Assembly (NCBI GenBank): GCA_964525045.1
Contig: CAZGFD010000040.1
Location: 1-20,932 of the forward strand
From: G020348185 sp964525045
GTDB taxonomy: Bacteria; Nitrospirota; Nitrospiria; Nitrospirales; UBA8639
Length of the DNA: 20,932 nucleotides
Direction: 5' to 3'
Shown: piece after piece, positions 1 through 7,013 of the stretch
Layout: every line of letters starts with the position of its first letter
Numbering within the stretch: position 1 is the stretch's first letter
The notes under the pieces: model-generated
Databases searched by the model: none
Told to the model about the DNA's origin: nothing
What the model saw: only the letters and a program-made list of their open reading frames with translations
Translations under genes and position numbers: made by a program

Positions 1-120
1 AGGTTCACAGGCTTACTAAATTCTCTTTGAAACCGGCAGGCCTAAGTTCACCATTCGGTTCAGACCCACGTGCTTGGCCACCCTTCAACCCACTGATTTT
101 CACACCGCCGAGCCCGCAGA

Positions 121-270
121 TACTGCGGTGCTGCAGCATCGACCAGCTCCCCAATCGACTCGGTGGACCATGGCGGCGAATTCACCGGTCGCGTGATGGA
201 GGCGGGGGCACATTAACGTGGCATGGCAGGAGATTTCATCCAACCCAAAACAACCTGACCGACCACCCCA
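121..270 (+). pseudogene. Relic of an rve/IS3-like transposase (integrase-core fragment)
   Basis: The frame starting at 160 reads SVDHGGEFTGRVMEAGAH and then hits a stop at 214-216. This resembles the second catalytic-Asp segment of IS3-type DDE integrase cores, where VDNG/VDHG-x-EF-T is followed by a helix and a W/A-Y. After a frame change, bases 235-255 read GDFIQP, which resembles the DFI-QPGKP segment that normally follows. The ESFNGRLRDE segment may survive, frameshifted, near 278-300. Only about 50 codons are recognisable, with at least two frame changes, so this is dead. The IS family assignment rests on short motifs. Confidence 0.5.
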
Positions 271-360
271 AGGGCAAAAGTTTTCCAAGCGTCCTGAGAT
301 TCCGGGGGGGGCAGAAGGCAAAAATCTCACCTTCCGAACGGCCTGAGTTTCTGGGGCGGA
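270..360 (+). repeat. Imperfect tandem duplication of a ~46-bp unit
   Basis: Two adjacent units, 270-314 and 315-360, both start with AAGG(G)CAAAA, continue through TCC(A/G)A(G/A)CG(T/G)CCTGAG, and end in a G-rich run. About 18 of 24 bases agree in the central part. The right-hand repeat at the end of the window has only one such unit, so the duplication seems specific to the left copy. Confidence 0.5.
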
Positions 361-391
361 TCATTTACCATAAACGTTTCAATTTAAACGG

Positions 392-406
392 TCCCCATTG
401 TGGGGA
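392..406 (-). terminator. Weak hairpin downstream of the 432-1590 minus-strand gene
   Basis: TCCCCA-TTG-TGGGGA forms a 6-bp stem with a 3-base loop, about 25 bases past the stop at 432. On the minus strand it is followed by only a short T-containing stretch (CCGTTTAAATTG), so termination is uncertain. Confidence 0.25.
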
Positions 407-431
407 GCAGTGTAGGAGCCGGTCATTATTC

Positions 432-660
432 CTAGCGTGTAATGTTCCAATGATTCGCAGAGTTCTCCTCCGTGGGCAGGGTCCAGTTCCAGAGTTCTTT
501 TTCAACAAATCCTGTGGCGTAGTATGCGGTAATCAGCAGTTTAAACACGACACCGACCTTCTCAACCTGTATGACGCTCAACTTGCTCAAGTGACCTTCA
601 TTCAAGTAAGTGCCTCCGATGGTAGGGCCGATACCCTTGAAGAGTTTTTGTGTCGGGCGA
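432..660 (-). other. Probable frameshifted C-terminus of the upstream exported protein
   Basis: On the minus strand the frame of the 598-1590 gene changes character near 650 (…DTKTLQGYRPYHRRHLLE, then stop). The neighbouring frame continues with a more natural sequence, GIGPTIGGTYLNEGHLSK… through VVFKLLITAYYATGF, to a stop at 432-434. A single-base change in the short A-run near 650 would join the two frames into a protein of about 385 residues. This is inferred from composition and continuity only. It could be a genuine mutation or a sequencing or assembly error. Confidence 0.4.
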
Positions 661-1590
661 GTTGGCGGGGTATTTGAATTTGGAAGCTGTCGCTCCTGAT
701 ACCACGGGATACTCAAAACCCATGCTGGAAATAACCCCTCCGTTAGCAGTGCCCTTCACACTTACCGAATCAAGGGTAACCTTCAAGGGTAACGGTTTAT
801 CAGGTGAGGGTTGTTCGAAATTCACGGATTGGGTTGCACTGAAAGGTCCGCTGACTTTTTGGCCCGCACAGGCTTCTACCAAAATTTTAAATTCTCCGGG
901 AGTATCGAACATATAGGGGACCTCGAACAACATCGGGTCGTTAATATGCATTGGAGGCAAATATTTCAAAACATCAGAGCCCAACGGGCTGGAGACGGTG
1001 ATCTCTATAAATGCGCTGTCATCGGCTGCGTTACCGGTAACGGTTATATCACCAGCCACGTTCAGTTTGACTTCAAGAATCCCCTTTTGTCCTGAAGGCC
1101 CCCCTGTAATGGTGATTTGATCGAGAAACGTATCCGAAGCATATGACTTGTAAGCATATATACCCTCAAAATCCGCAGAGACGTTGCCCTCGGCATGCGC
1201 AAAGACGGCGAGGACAAGTTTGGACGGGCCTGAGACTCCGAATGTCGTTTTTGCCAATGCTTGACCGGTGAAGTTTCCCGTTCCCGTGCCTGATTTGGTC
1301 GATCCGGATTGCAGGCATTCCTTGGTGCTGAGAGTGAACGTGCTGAATGGTGTCCCGCCCGACGAAATACAGATCTCAACGGCCTTGTCAGTTTTTTTCT
1401 CTATGGCGCTTTGCGCTAAAACCGCCTCAAGGCTTGTGTTGGCTGTCCAACCTTGATTGGGGCCGAAGACGAGGGCAAACAGGGTCGAAATAGACAGAAA
1501 TACAAAGAAAATACCTTGCGTTGGCTCTTTGGGGGAAAGAATCCGTTGGGGCGGCGGTGAAATCTGGTTATCTTTTTTGCCTCCCTTCAT
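598..1590 (-). CDS. Exported or membrane-anchored hypothetical protein
   Basis: 330 residues; family not recognised. The N-terminus is basic and proline-rich (residues 1-24), followed by a hydrophobic segment at about 26-43 (GIFFVFLSISTLFALVF) that could be an uncleaved anchor or an unusually long signal peptide. The rest is rich in Ser, Thr, Gly and Val, with alternating beta-type stretches (LVLAVFAHAEGNVSADFEG; ILEVKLNVAGDITVTG; MFDTPGEFKILVEACAG). It lacks obvious catalytic motifs, which suits an extracellular beta-sandwich or structural protein. The ATG at 1588-1590 has only a weak purine stretch upstream. The last ~20 residues look out of frame; a better C-terminus lies in the adjacent frame down to 432. 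The 269-bp space between this gene and nadK shows nothing definite. Confidence 0.6.
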   Translation of the reverse strand: MKGGKKDNQISPPPQRILSPKEPTQGIFFVFLSISTLFALVFGPNQGWTANTSLEAVLAQSAIEKKTDKAVEICISSGGTPFSTFTLSTKECLQSGSTKSGTGTGNFTGQALAKTTFGVSGPSKLVLAVFAHAEGNVSADFEGIYAYKSYASDTFLDQITITGGPSGQKGILEVKLNVAGDITVTGNAADDSAFIEITVSSPLGSDVLKYLPPMHINDPMLFEVPYMFDTPGEFKILVEACAGQKVSGPFSATQSVNFEQPSPDKPLPLKVTLDSVSVKGTANGGVISSMGFEYPVVSGATASKFKYPANSPDTKTLQGYRPYHRRHLLE

Positions 1591-1859
1591 GCCCAGGACC
1601 CATCATTTACAACAGTAGAGGAAATTCGACAGATCTATTAGTGCTCAGATATGAAGAACCGATATTCGTACCCATTTCCTTAGACCGGCATGTGGCGATT
1701 CACCATAGCTGTGATTGTGTCATTTATCTTCACATCTATCAATGAAATCCTCTTTTTGTCGAATGATAGCACTTCCCAGGGTCATTCTGTTCTATTCTAA
1801 CGGTTGGTGATCCCTAGAGGTAGCCGAAAGTAGTCAAGGAGTAGGAGGGGTGGTCCGAT

Positions 1860-2711
1860 TCAGCCGTCTCCCCATTTGAGCTTGTTTCGGAGGACATCGT
1901 AGTAGCTTCGGTCCGGAAATCGAATCAGTTGGGCACGATGTTCGGAGGGGCAGATTTCAACCGTGTCTCCTGGATTCATTTCAATCCCAATTTGTCCATC
2001 AAGGGTGGCTACGGCTTTGTTGTGGCTGGTCAGGGCAACCTCGATGGAAACTCTGCTAGGCGTCAGAAAGGGACGGTGTGAAAGTGTATGGGGGCAAATA
2101 GGGTTGATGAGAAGGACATCAAGTGAGGGGTCGAGGATGGGACCGCCTGCCGAGAGCGAATAGGCTGTGGAGCCGGTCGGTGTGGCGATGATTAATCCAT
2201 CACCCCTGATATTGGTCATAAAAGTTTTGTCAATGGATATCTGAGTAGAGATCATTCTAGCCAAGTGACCCTTACCAATCACGACATCGTTCAGCACCGT
2301 CGCTTCGCTCATCCTTCTCCCTTGATGATAAATGGCAACCTGCAGCATGAGGCGCTGGTCCAGATGGTAGGCTCCGGTAAATACTTTCTCTAGAGAGCCG
2401 TATAAATCATCAATGGTCGTTTCGGTCAGAAATCCAAGCCCACCCATATTGACCCCAAGAATGGGGAGAGAGCGTTGTTCCACTAATCGCGCGGCCCCTA
2501 ACATCGATCCGTCTCCGCCCAGGACTAAGAGAAGATCGGCCTCCATGGCAATCCGGGTTCGAGAAGTGGACTCGGATTTAGGAAGGGTTTCTCCCAAATG
2601 TAAGTCGAGAAGCACCTCTTTCCCGCGCTCCTTGAGCCATTTCACCAATTGGGTGAGATCGGATTCTACATTAGAAAGATGAGGTTTGGAGAGAATCCCA
2701 ATTGTGTTCAA
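1860..2711 (-). CDS. nadK: NAD kinase (ATP/polyphosphate-dependent)
   Basis: Cytosolic enzyme that phosphorylates NAD+ to NADP+. The 283 residues are a normal length. Signatures in order: GGDG at 65-68 (phosphate-donor loop), NMGGLGF at 88-94, NDVVI at 141-145, the long GDGLIIATPTGSTAYSLSAGGP signature at 170-191, and INPICPHTLSHRP at 202-214. The start is TTG at 2709-2711: an in-frame TAG lies only four codons upstream and no ATG, GTG or other TTG intervenes, so this start is effectively forced. An AGGG lies just upstream. Transcribed divergently from clpC. Confidence 0.95.
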   Translation of the reverse strand: MNTIGILSKPHLSNVESDLTQLVKWLKERGKEVLLDLHLGETLPKSESTSRTRIAMEADLLLVLGGDGSMLGAARLVEQRSLPILGVNMGGLGFLTETTIDDLYGSLEKVFTGAYHLDQRLMLQVAIYHQGRRMSEATVLNDVVIGKGHLARMISTQISIDKTFMTNIRGDGLIIATPTGSTAYSLSAGGPILDPSLDVLLINPICPHTLSHRPFLTPSRVSIEVALTSHNKAVATLDGQIGIEMNPGDTVEICPSEHRAQLIRFPDRSYYDVLRNKLKWGDG

Positions 2712-3032
2712 GAGTCTGCCCTACTGTTGGTTGCCGCAACTCGGTACGAACAAAAAGCTTGTTGATAAATGGATGGTAGTCATATACCGCCTCGAAGGCA
2801 AGAGAGTAATTTCTGTGGATAAGACCATTTCCTTTAGATCATTATATTTTTTGCCAGGGAAGCAGGTTCAATATTAACAGGTATAGGTTTTTGCTTTTGT
2901 CAAGTGTGGCGAAATACTTTCTTCTTGACAGTTTTACGGTCCCATGGATAGACTGATTTTGACATATGATCGAGAGATACACCATACCCACGAGTCCACG
3001 TGTGCCGGTGTCTCTAACCTGAGGGAGGGACA
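2712..3032. other. Divergent intergenic region between nadK and clpC
   Basis: About 320 bases, AT-rich, without a credible gene. It holds the clpC promoter candidate near 2925-2953, a second TTGACA at 2959-2964, and on the minus strand a TTGACA at 2904-2899 that could serve nadK, although no well-spaced -10 follows it. No CIRCE-type inverted repeat was seen. Confidence 0.6.
2925..2953 (+). promoter_or_regulatory. Candidate clpC promoter
   Basis: TTGACA at 2925-2930, a 17-bp spacer, then ATAGAC at 2948-2953. The -35 is perfect sigma-70 consensus and the -10 is poor. The same site also reads CTTGACA…CCCAT, loosely like a heat-shock-sigma promoter with a short spacer. A second TTGACA at 2959 is an alternative -35. 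Confidence 0.35.
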
Positions 3033-5462
3033 ATGTTTGAACGATTCACGGACCGAGGTCGAAAAATCATCATTCTGGCCAGGGAAGAAGCTGAACGTCA
3101 CCAGAACGACTACCTAGGAACAGAACATCTCGTGTTAGCCATCCTGCGTGAATCGGATGGCATCGCCTTAATGATCATAAAAAAAATGGGGCTTTCCCCT
3201 GAGCAGATTCGTTTAGAGATTGAACGGAATTTGCCAGGCGGAGGGACTACGGTCACGTTCGGTGAAATCCCGTTTAGCCCACGCGTGAAAAAAGTCATCG
3301 AATATGGGGTCGAAGAAGCCAGACTCTTGGGCCATAACCACATCGGAAGTGAGCATCTGTTGTTGGGTCTTCTTCGAGAAGAAGAGGGCATAGGCGGAAA
3401 AGTCCTTCGTAGTCTCGGGGCCAACTTACTAACCGCCCGCCAACTCACGGTCACCTTCCTGAGAAAATCGGGATCCCGGGAACGGGATAAAAAGAGCAGC
3501 ACACCTGCACTGGATGAATTTGGGAGAGATCTCACGCAATTGGCCCAGGAATCCAGCCTGGACCCAGTCATCGGTCGGATGGACGAAATCGAGCGGGTCC
3601 TCCAGATTCTGAGCCGGCGAACCAAAAATAATCCGGCGTTAATTGGCGAATCCGGTGTGGGGAAGACCGCGATTGTTGAAGGGTTAGCCCAACGAATTGT
3701 TTCGATGGATGTGCCCGATAATTTGCTGAATCGGCGGGTCATTGCCCTGGATCTGGGATCGCTCGTTGCCGGCACGAAATATCGAGGCCAATTTGAAGAA
3801 CGACTCAAGGTCGTCATGAAGGAAATTGCCCAAGCCGGCAATATTATCTTATTTATCGACGAGCTTCATACGTTGGTGGGCGCCGGTGCGGCAGAAGGGT
3901 CGATTGATGCGGCAAACATGCTGAAGCCGGCCCTTTCGCGTGGAGAAATTCAATGTATTGGGGCCACGACATTAGATGAGTATCGAAAACACATCGAGAA
4001 GGATGGAGCGTTAAAACGACGTTTTCAACCCATTTATGTGCAACCTCCTTCGGTAGAGGAAACGATTCGGATTATCCAAGGGCTACGTGATCGTTATGAG
4101 GAGCATCATGGAGTTGAGATCAGCGATGAAGCGGTTACCGAGGCCGTGAAACTCACGGATCGGTACATCACGGATCGGTTTCTTCCGGACAAGGCCATCG
4201 ATTTAATCGATGAAACGGGTTCGCGTGCCAAGCTGCAATCGTATGCGCTTCCTCCGGAGCTAAAATCGTTGGAACAGGAACTAAAACGGGTTGCCCGGGA
4301 GAAAGAAGTCGCCATTGGTCTTCAAAATTTTGAAGATGCGGTGAAATTTAGAGAGGAAGAAGAACGGCTTCGAAAATTGTTAGAGGATGCCAAACGGGAT
4401 TGGAGAAAGAATCAAGAAAAAAACAAGCCAGTGATTACGGCTGAAGACGTCGGATATGTGGTTTCGAAGATCACGGGTATCCCCCTGTTTAAATTGGAAG
4501 AGGAAGAGTCGGAAAAACTATTGCACATGGAAGATTTTCTTCACAAGCGCATCGTTGGCCAGGAGGAAGCCATTTCCGCGGTCTGTCGGGCCATTCGTCG
4601 TTCACGAGCCGGATTGAAAGAAGCCAGGAAGCCCATCGGATCGTTTATATTTCTTGGGCCCACGGGTGTGGGAAAAACCGAACTGGCCCGGGCTCTGGCA
4701 GAATTTTTATTTAACACCGAGGATGCGCTGGTCCGAATTGACATGTCCGAATATCAGGAAAAATTCACCAGTTCCCGTCTTTTTGGAGCCCCTCCAGGGT
4801 ATGTCGGGTATGAGGAAGGTGGGCAATTAACCGAAAAAGTCCGTCGTCGGCCCTATTCGGTCGTGCTGTTTGATGAAATTGAAAAAGCCCATCCGGATAT
4901 CTTTAATGTGCTCCTTCAGGTATTGGATGATGGAGTTCTCACAGATAGTTTAGGCAGAAAAGTTGACTTTAAGAACACCATCCTTGTGATGACCTCGAAC
5001 TTAGGGACCAAATTGATCAATAAGGGGGTCTCCCTTGGGTTCCAACGGGACGAGGAGACGGAACACAACCAACGGATGCGGGGAGAAGTTTTGGCAGAAT
5101 TGAAAAGGAATTTTAGTCCGGAATTTTTGAATCGCATCGATGAACTGGTGGTCTTCCATCAACTTAATAAGGAACATTTACTGACGATCGTAGAAATTCT
5201 CATCGGAGAATTGAATGTCCGCCTTGAGGACCGGGGAGTTCAATTGGAAGTCAGTGACGAAGTGAAACATTGGATCATTACCGAAGGGTTCGAACCGCAA
5301 TATGGTGCGCGTCCGATGAGGCGAACGATTCAGAAGCGTCTTGGTGACCCACTGTCTGAAGAGCTTATTCGGGGTAAGTTTAAGGATGCCAGGAAAATTA
5401 AGGTTGTGTTGAGTGATAATGCACCTGAATTTGTGGAAGAAGAGGCTATGGCCGGTGTGTGA
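3033..5462 (+). CDS. clpC: ClpC-type AAA+ unfoldase, ATP-binding subunit of Clp protease
   Basis: 809 residues, typical for ClpC. It unfolds substrates and feeds them to ClpP in the cytosol. The order is: a double Clp N-domain (1-145, starting MFERFTDRGRKIIILAREEA), D1 ATPase with Walker A GESGVGKT at 205-212 and Walker B ILFIDELHT near 271-279, a middle coiled coil with a UVR-like motif at about 426-455 (QNFEDAVKFREEEERLRKLL), and D2 ATPase with Walker A GPTGVGKT at 542-549 and Walker B VVLFDEIEKAHPD. The UVR/M region separates it from ClpA and ClpB. An AGGGAGG at 3022-3028 sits four bases before the ATG. The gene stands alone, followed by a hairpin terminator. Regulation by stress is plausible but no known operator is visible. 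Confidence 0.96.
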   Translation: MFERFTDRGRKIIILAREEAERHQNDYLGTEHLVLAILRESDGIALMIIKKMGLSPEQIRLEIERNLPGGGTTVTFGEIPFSPRVKKVIEYGVEEARLLGHNHIGSEHLLLGLLREEEGIGGKVLRSLGANLLTARQLTVTFLRKSGSRERDKKSSTPALDEFGRDLTQLAQESSLDPVIGRMDEIERVLQILSRRTKNNPALIGESGVGKTAIVEGLAQRIVSMDVPDNLLNRRVIALDLGSLVAGTKYRGQFEERLKVVMKEIAQAGNIILFIDELHTLVGAGAAEGSIDAANMLKPALSRGEIQCIGATTLDEYRKHIEKDGALKRRFQPIYVQPPSVEETIRIIQGLRDRYEEHHGVEISDEAVTEAVKLTDRYITDRFLPDKAIDLIDETGSRAKLQSYALPPELKSLEQELKRVAREKEVAIGLQNFEDAVKFREEEERLRKLLEDAKRDWRKNQEKNKPVITAEDVGYVVSKITGIPLFKLEEEESEKLLHMEDFLHKRIVGQEEAISAVCRAIRRSRAGLKEARKPIGSFIFLGPTGVGKTELARALAEFLFNTEDALVRIDMSEYQEKFTSSRLFGAPPGYVGYEEGGQLTEKVRRRPYSVVLFDEIEKAHPDIFNVLLQVLDDGVLTDSLGRKVDFKNTILVMTSNLGTKLINKGVSLGFQRDEETEHNQRMRGEVLAELKRNFSPEFLNRIDELVVFHQLNKEHLLTIVEILIGELNVRLEDRGVQLEVSDEVKHWIITEGFEPQYGARPMRRTIQKRLGDPLSEELIRGKFKDARKIKVVLSDNAPEFVEEEAMAGV

Positions 5463-5497
5463 GTGGGTTCAGTAAGCGACGTGTTCACAAACGGTGG

Positions 5498-5536
5498 CCC
5501 TCAGAATCGAATGGTTCTGAGGGTCGCTGTGTTTTT
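5498..5536 (+). terminator. Rho-independent terminator of clpC
   Basis: CCCTCAGAA (5498-5506), an 8-base loop, and TTCTGAGGG (5515-5523) make a perfect 9-bp stem, followed by TCGCTGTGTTTTT. It lies 36 bases past the clpC stop. Confidence 0.75.
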
Positions 5537-5813
5537 AGGGCTGTTATGTATTGGTGATGTCCGTTGAATTTTCCGTTTACGGGACCCTGCCACCGGGTAC
5601 AATCTAATAGACCCATTCCTTCCTTGGGAACGAATATCGAATTTCCAACAAGGAATTTCGAATTTTCAAGTGTTCGGAACTTGTTTATCGCTGTTCTTTC
5701 CCTTCGCTATTCATTATTGGGTGTTCGATATCGGATATTTCTTTTACTGCGATACCTCCAACTTTGTAAAGGTTGCCAACGGTTGACGATTATTTGGTAG
5801 AGGAATTCGGCTT
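5537..5813. other. Non-coding spacer with palindromic AT-rich words
   Basis: No credible gene lies between the clpC terminator and tsaD. Bases 5630-5675 contain ATCGAATTTCC and GGAATTTCGAAT as an imperfect inverted repeat around AACAA. Bases 5697-5745 contain TTCGCTATTCATTATTGGG and TTCGATATCGGATATT. Such ATTCG/GATATC-rich blocks resemble short dispersed intergenic repeats seen in several environmental bacteria; that similarity is from memory only. Confidence 0.4.
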
Positions 5814-6830
5814 GTGGGTGCCATACTTGGAATTGAAACATCGTGTGATGAAACCGCTGCTGCGGTGGTGACTGATGACGGGCAGATTCAGTCCAGTGTC
5901 CTTGATTCCCAAACAGAAATGCATGCGCCTTATGGAGGAGTGGTACCTGAACTGGCTTCGCGACGACACATTGAGCGGATCGAGCAGGTAGTCCAACAAG
6001 CCTTGGACCAGGCCTCAATAGGGATTCGAGAATTGACCGCTATAGCCGTCACTCAAGGCCCCGGTTTGGCCGGAGCCCTTTTAGTGGGTGTCAATTTCGC
6101 CAAGTCCATCGCCTATGCTTCTCAACTACCACTCATACCCGTCAATCATCTGAGAGGACATTTAGCCTCTGCCTGGATGGCCCATCCCCAGTTCCCGAGA
6201 CCCGCGATTATGCTCGTCGTGTCTGGTGGGCATACCCACCTATATTTGTCCTCTCAAGCGGGGAACTATGAACTCATCGGTCAAACCCGTGATGATGCGG
6301 CTGGAGAGGCTTTTGATAAAGCCGCGAGAATGTTAGGGTTGGAGTATCCGGGGGGACCAGTTATTGATCGACTTGCTAAAAAAGGGAATCCCCAGACTAT
6401 CACCTTCCCTAGACCTTACATCAACCGCGGTGGGCTGAATTTCAGTTTCAGTGGTCTCAAAACTTCTTTGCTCTACTACCTTCGCGATGTGGACAAATTA
6501 GGAAAAGGGAGACCACCAGTTGAAGATTTGGCAGCCAGCTACCAAGAGGCGCTGGTGGAAGTCCTCGTAAAGAAAGCGTTGCGCGCCGTGCAACGGTACA
6601 AAGCTCAAGGGTTGGCGGTCGTAGGAGGGGTTGCTGCAAATTCGAGACTCCGTGATCTCTTGAAGGCCGGCGCCGCCCATGCCGGGATTGTATTGGCCGT
6701 TCCACCCTTGTCGTTATGTACAGATAACGCCGCCATGATCGCCGCCGCCGGGTGGGAGGAATACAAGGTTGGGCGTGTGGCGTCCTGGGATATGGACGCT
6801 AAAGCCAATGGGTCGCTCGTTGGGCTTTGA
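5814..6830 (+). CDS. tsaD: tRNA N6-adenosine threonylcarbamoyltransferase TsaD
   Basis: Transfers the threonylcarbamoyl group from TC-AMP to A37 of ANN-decoding tRNAs (t6A), working with TsaB and TsaE. 338 residues, standard length. Kae1/TsaD signatures: ILGIETSCDETAAA at 4-17, metal-binding H112 and H116 in NHLRGHL, SGGHTHL at 137-143, and the C-terminal CTDNAAMIA with Asp at about 304. The start is GTG at 5814, chosen because AGAGGAA lies about nine bases upstream and the protein then begins with the family's usual N-terminus. The gap of about 180 bp to hflX suggests it may be transcribed separately or with an internal promoter. Confidence 0.96.
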   Translation: MGAILGIETSCDETAAAVVTDDGQIQSSVLDSQTEMHAPYGGVVPELASRRHIERIEQVVQQALDQASIGIRELTAIAVTQGPGLAGALLVGVNFAKSIAYASQLPLIPVNHLRGHLASAWMAHPQFPRPAIMLVVSGGHTHLYLSSQAGNYELIGQTRDDAAGEAFDKAARMLGLEYPGGPVIDRLAKKGNPQTITFPRPYINRGGLNFSFSGLKTSLLYYLRDVDKLGKGRPPVEDLAASYQEALVEVLVKKALRAVQRYKAQGLAVVGGVAANSRLRDLLKAGAAHAGIVLAVPPLSLCTDNAAMIAAAGWEEYKVGRVASWDMDAKANGSLVGL

Positions 6831-6892
6831 GATGGATCGTTTGGACATTAACACGCCCAACAGTTTCGGGTTTTGAGTTTAAACGTGTAGCT

Positions 6893-6909
6893 GCGCCATC
6901 TAATGGCGC
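6893..6909 (+). other. Small GC-rich hairpin between tsaD and hflX
   Basis: GCGCCAT-CTA-ATGGCGC is a perfect 7-bp stem with a 3-base loop, lacking a following T-run. It could mark an RNA end, an attenuation point or nothing; the surrounding 183-bp spacer shows no other clear signal. Confidence 0.3.
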
Positions 6910-7013
6910 CTCTTCAATACACCAAAACCAGAATCGAATTGTTTGTCGGAGTCCGGTTGTTAATCCTATGACGCGCTTTCTGAGCCTTGATGTTGGTTGG
7001 GGGGCAGCATTAG

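Larger units (their letters stand above)
1..372 (+). repeat. Degenerate repeat, left copy (inverted partner at 20808-20932)
   Basis: The first ~55 bases match the reverse complement of the last ~55 bases of the window with about nine mismatches; shared words include GGTTCAC, TCTCTTTGA and GCCTAAG. A second block (about 258-360) matches the next part of the right copy: both carry CCTGACCGACC, then CCAAGGGCAAAAGT, then a segment with CGGCCTGA and GGGGCGG or GTGGCGG. The left copy has about 200 extra bases between the blocks, holding a transposase scrap. No intact reading frame runs through it. It is most simply a remnant of a multi-copy insertion element or dispersed repeat. It starts at base 1, so its true outer edge is not visible. 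Confidence 0.65.

Noticed and set aside
27..677. 216-residue open frame across the left end on the plus strand
   Set aside because: It crosses the repeat and transposase relic in a different frame and runs antisense to the exported protein. Its composition is unlike a protein and there is no ribosome site.
3110..3841. 243-residue open frame antisense to clpC
   Set aside because: It lies wholly inside the well-conserved ClpC coding region; its Ser/Arg-rich translation is the usual shadow of a high-quality gene.
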